Shown here: positions 46,436 through 49,436 of the stretch, in pieces | Layout: every line of letters starts with the position of its first letter | Position numbering within the stretch: the first letter of the stretch is position 1 | Source of the DNA: Lachnospiraceae bacterium JC7 | GTDB taxonomy: Bacteria > Bacillota > Clostridia > Lachnospirales > Lachnospiraceae | Direction: 5' to 3' | Assembly: GCA_000513555.1 (NCBI GenBank) | Contig: ALYD01000022.1 | Location: forward strand, 1 to 49,436 | DNA length: 49,436 nt | The notes under the pieces: model-generated | Told to the model about the DNA's origin: nothing | The model's input: only the letters and a program-made list of their open reading frames with translations | Databases searched by the model: none | Program-made: the position numbers and the translations under genes

Positions 46436-48307
46436 TCAGAATCCTGTTTTTAATTCATCGATCTTTCCCGGTCTCAATATCTCGCTGATCAGGTTATAGA
46501 AGTCTATCATCTCATTTGTTTCAGTATAGTAATCTGTGACCACCACTGACCTTATATTTGTTCCGCGATATAAAACCGGCTTTTCGAGATAAAGTATCTG
46601 TATGCTGTTTTCGTCCTGAGGATCTGTTCTTCTTGTGTGTACACGAGGGAGCAGGAACGAATCCGTATCAAGGACAAATTCATAACTTTCGGAGGTTTCA
46701 GAACCACTAAAATCTTCATTATTTTTTTGACATAAACATGCTGTTTCAGGAACTGCCTTTTGAATCAATTCCGGTAAATCCATTCCAGTATCAATCTCTT
46801 CAGCGGACACTGTTTTAAACCTCACATACCTGGCTATAGCCTCCTCAAGCTCCCTGTCTTTTAATCTCTTTTTTATCTCCTTTAACCGCCTGCTTATGAG
46901 CTCATACTCATTATCAAGGGCGAACAGCTTTACAAGCACAGCCTCCGGGCACGACAGCGCCATGGACGCACTGGCTGTGAGGATTAAAGCATTGTCCTGC
47001 TCAGGCACATACTTCCTGCTAAGTTCCTTATTTAACCAAAGATAATGTTCAACTACCGTTACCCGTCCTACCTCATTAGGGAAATGCTCCTCCATCCACT
47101 GCTTCATGGGCCACACGAGACTCGGATTCTTCGAGGTAACTATGATGCAGTCAACGGGCTTTTCCCTGAATCTTATGGCCATGGCAACATACAGGGCGAT
47201 AAAAGTAACTTCTGTTTCGGGCACCTTGAACCCAAATGCTTTTTCAAAGCAGCTCACTACGATCTGTGTAGCAAGGACATAAGTCCTGTTTATCTCCCGC
47301 TTATAGTAATTACTTATATGATGTCCATAGACTGCCCTCTGATGAAGCTTATAAACATGAAGAAGAAACCTCAGTTTCTCATCCTCCTTCATGGAAAGCT
47401 CCAGTCCGAAGGTCTCCCTCACACACTCTCTGAACCGCTGATAAGCCGGCTCCCATTCAGTGATCCAGGCCTTCCTCGTCTCAGGAATCTCTATGAGAAA
47501 TGCCGGAAGTTCATTGAGCTTTGCCTGCAGATCCTGCTTCTCAGAATCCGTAAAAGTCATGCCCGTTACAGAATGTATGATATCCATAAGCTCATTCATG
47601 AGGGAAGATATATCGAGACCGTGATCCATCTCTTCCAATGTATATCCCATGCTGCTTCTGATAAGAGAAAGTATCATATATCTCCGGAAGCTTCTGAGAG
47701 ATTCACCGGAAACGTGATACTGATGGGAAACGAAAAGCTTCGCCATATAGGATCTCATTATCCTGTCGAGTCCTTTGTACTTGGCAGAAACATTGGGCGC
47801 ATATATCTCCGCCGATTCCCTGTCAAAGACCTTCGTGAGATACTGTCTTTTCTGGAATTCAGGAAGCTCCACTATGAGTCCCTTTGTCCTGTTCACAGTG
47901 ACCAGCTTCTTCAGTACACTTGAATTTTCTATGGTCCTGAAAACCGTTCCCTTGGACATAAAAAGCTTTCCAGCCAGAGCCTCCATGCTGATGTAGTCTT
48001 TCTCGAAAAGCAGTGCGGAAAGTATGTCATTCACTCTCTGTTCCGGCATAAGCATGGTCTGACGGTCGTCTGCCTGTGCAAGTATGGTCTCCCTGGCCTT
48101 TTCACTGAAATTCTGCACCGCATAACCGTGCTTTCCCGCATTGATTATGGCAGCTCCATCTTCTAGACTTTTGTTAATGTCTCTGATCTCAGTCTGCAGC
48201 GTACGCAAAGAAATCCCGGCTTTTGCAGCCAGGTGATCCGCATTCATCCCTTCAGGGTGATTTAAAAGATATGAAATTATGTAGATTTGTCTGTTGCTAA
48301 GTTCCAT
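46436..48307 (-). CDS. PRD-containing transcriptional regulator (LicR/BglG-like)
   Basis: 623 residues. Two N-terminal helix-turn-helix units (about 1-62 and 85-140) imply DNA binding, not RNA antitermination. Two PRD-like regions follow (about 170-285 and 290-395), then an EIIB-like domain (400-490) and an EIIA-like C-terminus (545-615). The second PRD keeps one His (LLHVYKLHQR), but the usual second His is Tyr (IALYVAMAI); the EIIB Cys position reads T (IIVTSKN); the EIIA active His is not recognisable. It precedes GH1 and EIIBC on the same strand and is the likely regulator of that operon. Confidence 0.85.
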   Translation of the reverse strand: MELSNRQIYIISYLLNHPEGMNADHLAAKAGISLRTLQTEIRDINKSLEDGAAIINAGKHGYAVQNFSEKARETILAQADDRQTMLMPEQRVNDILSALLFEKDYISMEALAGKLFMSKGTVFRTIENSSVLKKLVTVNRTKGLIVELPEFQKRQYLTKVFDRESAEIYAPNVSAKYKGLDRIMRSYMAKLFVSHQYHVSGESLRSFRRYMILSLIRSSMGYTLEEMDHGLDISSLMNELMDIIHSVTGMTFTDSEKQDLQAKLNELPAFLIEIPETRKAWITEWEPAYQRFRECVRETFGLELSMKEDEKLRFLLHVYKLHQRAVYGHHISNYYKREINRTYVLATQIVVSCFEKAFGFKVPETEVTFIALYVAMAIRFREKPVDCIIVTSKNPSLVWPMKQWMEEHFPNEVGRVTVVEHYLWLNKELSRKYVPEQDNALILTASASMALSCPEAVLVKLFALDNEYELISRRLKEIKKRLKDRELEEAIARYVRFKTVSAEEIDTGMDLPELIQKAVPETACLCQKNNEDFSGSETSESYEFVLDTDSFLLPRVHTRRTDPQDENSIQILYLEKPVLYRGTNIRSVVVTDYYTETNEMIDFYNLISEILRPGKIDELKTGF

Positions 48308-48330
48308 GTTTTAGTGTCTTTATATAAAAG

Positions 48331-48358
48331 AAACGAGAGACCTTTCAGCCTCTCGTTT
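48331..48358 (-). terminator. terminator of the HAD-family gene
   Basis: Stem AAACGAGAG / CTCTCGTTT with a 10-base loop, followed on the minus strand by CTTTTATA. It lies between the HAD gene and the PRD regulator. Confidence 0.75.
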
Positions 48359-48402
48359 AAAACTCTACTCTTCGGTCGGTTTTCATTTTACCGTACTGTG
48401 GT

Positions 48403-48999
48403 CTACTGAACAAGACCTCTTATGGTCTCCCAGTCAGGACAGCGACGGTAATTTGCTCCCGGAAGTTCACATTCCTGATTCCATGGACGGTCAAATACCA
48501 TAACCTTCATTTCCGGCAGGTGCTCAAAAAAGCGGAATGCCAATGGTGAATCTTCAACCGCATAGTCAAAATGCATCTTGTAGTAATCTTCAAGCTCCAG
48601 ATTGAACTCACTGTTCTTTATGAAACTGTCACGTCCGTACTTATTGAAACAGTATAATCTGACCCGATCGAGACCATGTCTGTCAAGCCATTCACGTGAT
48701 GCTTCATAGGCACTTCCCGGACGTCCGGTAATTATGGACACATCATAGCCTTTATCTATCCAGCTGTTTATAGTCAGGGATGCACCCGGAGTCTCATCAT
48801 AAGATAAAAGAACCTCCGGCTTATGAGCCTCTATCATGAGATGTTCATACTGGTCATCCTCCAGAGAGAAGGTCTTTTGAAGATTGAAGAACTTTATATC
48901 CTCATAAGGCACTTTTACATCGAAAAGCTCATCCACAAATCCTGAAAAGTGTCTCGCGGTCTCACATAAACAATCATCAAAGTCAACGTATATTTTCAT
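48403..48999 (-). CDS. HAD-superfamily 5'(3')-nucleotidase-like protein
   Basis: 198 residues. Motif I is DFDDCL (D6, D8), motif II is near IITGRPG (about 95-101), and motif III/IV is FDYAVEDSPLA (acidic pair near 149-151). The helical cap between motifs I and II (about 20-70) and the overall length match the deoxyribonucleotidase-like branch. It probably removes phosphate from a nucleotide or a similar compound in the cytoplasm. It is monocistronic and ends in its own terminator. Confidence 0.82.
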   Translation of the reverse strand: MKIYVDFDDCLCETARHFSGFVDELFDVKVPYEDIKFFNLQKTFSLEDDQYEHLMIEAHKPEVLLSYDETPGASLTINSWIDKGYDVSIITGRPGSAYEASREWLDRHGLDRVRLYCFNKYGRDSFIKNSEFNLELEDYYKMHFDYAVEDSPLAFRFFEHLPEMKVMVFDRPWNQECELPGANYRRCPDWETIRGLVQ

Positions 49000-49436
49000 A
49001 GCTGGTCTCCTAATCTTGATATCACAAATATTATATACATAAATCTAAATTGTTAAAGACATATATGGTCACCTTTCACCTCGTTCTTCATAACACCTCC
49101 CATATTATGAGCCCATCATAGCAAACGAGAAGGACATAATATGTCACTCTGATGTTTTTTCTTTAAGATCTGATTACTCTTTTGGAAATGAAGAGCCGGC
49201 TGTTATCTATAAGCTCCAGTCCTAATTCCAATTTTATCAGGTATTGCTCCTCATCCAGTCCCAGAATCTCACAAATGTTCGGACTGTACTCCAAAAGCAA
49301 CTTGACCAACTTGTTGAATCCATATGATTATTACCATCCATATCACATCTCCGGTTTCTTACTCATGGTCTTGCATATCCTCTATCTTTTCTCTATATAT
49401 TTAAACTCCACCCATGATCTCCATGATAGATCATAA
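49000..49436. other. right-end region without a convincing gene
   Basis: About 440 bases. The minus strand has an open stretch (about 49163-49329) encoding a hydrophobic/acidic peptide but lacking an ATG and preceded by two in-frame stops. The plus strand is open from 49182 to the window end, but its product is low-complexity Ser/Tyr-rich and has no ribosome binding site. No terminator or repeat was seen. Confidence 0.4.
49163..49329 (-). pseudogene. possible decayed gene fragment
   Basis: In one minus-strand frame about 55 codons read ...NKLVKLLLEYSPNICEILGL, then DEEQYLIKLELGLELIDNSR, to a TAA at 49165-49163. The composition looks protein-like, but no start codon precedes it except TTG and two stops lie upstream. 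It could be the tail of a broken gene. I cannot name a family. Confidence 0.25.

Noticed and set aside
47045..47923. Long plus-strand open frame opposite the PRD regulator
   Set aside because: The minus-strand frame has clear domain structure; the plus-strand product has no recognisable motif and no ribosome binding site.
49182..49436. Plus-strand open frame running off the right edge
   Set aside because: Ser/Tyr-rich product with no ribosome binding site or family pattern. It may continue outside the window, but I cannot support it.

Overview
The window looks like chromosomal DNA from a Gram-positive, low-GC anaerobe of the class Clostridia, most likely a Lachnospiraceae member from a gut or rumen habitat. 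The reasons are the DUF6465 histone-like protein at the left edge, a DUF975 membrane protein, an alcohol dehydrogenase very close to the Clostridium beijerinckii NADP-dependent secondary alcohol dehydrogenase, strong AGGAGG-type ribosome binding sites, and many sugar-import and glycosidase operons. I saw no tRNA, rRNA, CRISPR array, insertion sequence or phage gene. Most genes are on the minus strand.

Layout. 1-2.3 kb: DUF6465 protein, GNAT acetyltransferase, Fe-S aldo/keto reductase. 2.5-10.9 kb: an alpha-glucoside locus with a minus-strand operon (GH13 glucosidase, binding protein, two ABC permeases), a LacI-type regulator and a divergent second GH13 glucosidase. Three similar palindromes of the form GTTA-N6-TAAC sit at its promoters. 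11-16 kb: NudC NAD diphosphatase and MATE transporter (minus), then alcohol dehydrogenase and a CobW-type GTPase (plus). 16-22 kb: SLC13/ArsB-like transporter, small secreted protein, MarR regulator, alpha/beta-hydrolase fused to a membrane domain, DUF975 protein, VOC protein. 22.2-26.1 kb: CapA-type phosphatase, PepD dipeptidase and a DUF819 transporter.

26.3-34.5 kb is a cellodextrin locus: LacI regulator, binding protein, two permeases and an intracellular GH5 glucanase on minus, with a divergent GH94 cellobiose phosphorylase on plus. The same 14-mer operator (in opposite orientation) lies at both divergent promoters. 34.5-39.2 kb: a small highly charged protein with a possibly structured leader, an alanine/glycine:cation symporter, a lipoprotein, and a stand-alone PTS-EIIC-like protein. 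39.3-43.1 kb: tripartite tricarboxylate transporter (TctA, TctB, TctC) downstream of shikimate kinase. 43.3-48.3 kb: a PTS beta-glucoside system (EIIBC, GH1 6-phospho-beta-glucosidase, PRD-type regulator). The right end holds a HAD-type nucleotidase and about 0.4 kb without a convincing gene.

Together the window encodes three carbohydrate programmes: alpha-glucosides through ABC import and two GH13 enzymes with probably different linkage preference, cellodextrins through ABC import and intracellular GH5/GH94, and beta-glucosides through the PTS and GH1. Neither ABC locus has its own ATPase, so a shared one elsewhere is implied. No single gene cluster stands out as a clearly new system. The strongest candidates for follow-up are the structured leader with the 54-residue protein near 34.6-34.9 kb, the PRD regulator that has lost its phosphorylation residues beside a large inverted repeat, and the palindrome-rich leader of the tricarboxylate transporter. 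All family assignments come from reading the sequence, without database searches.
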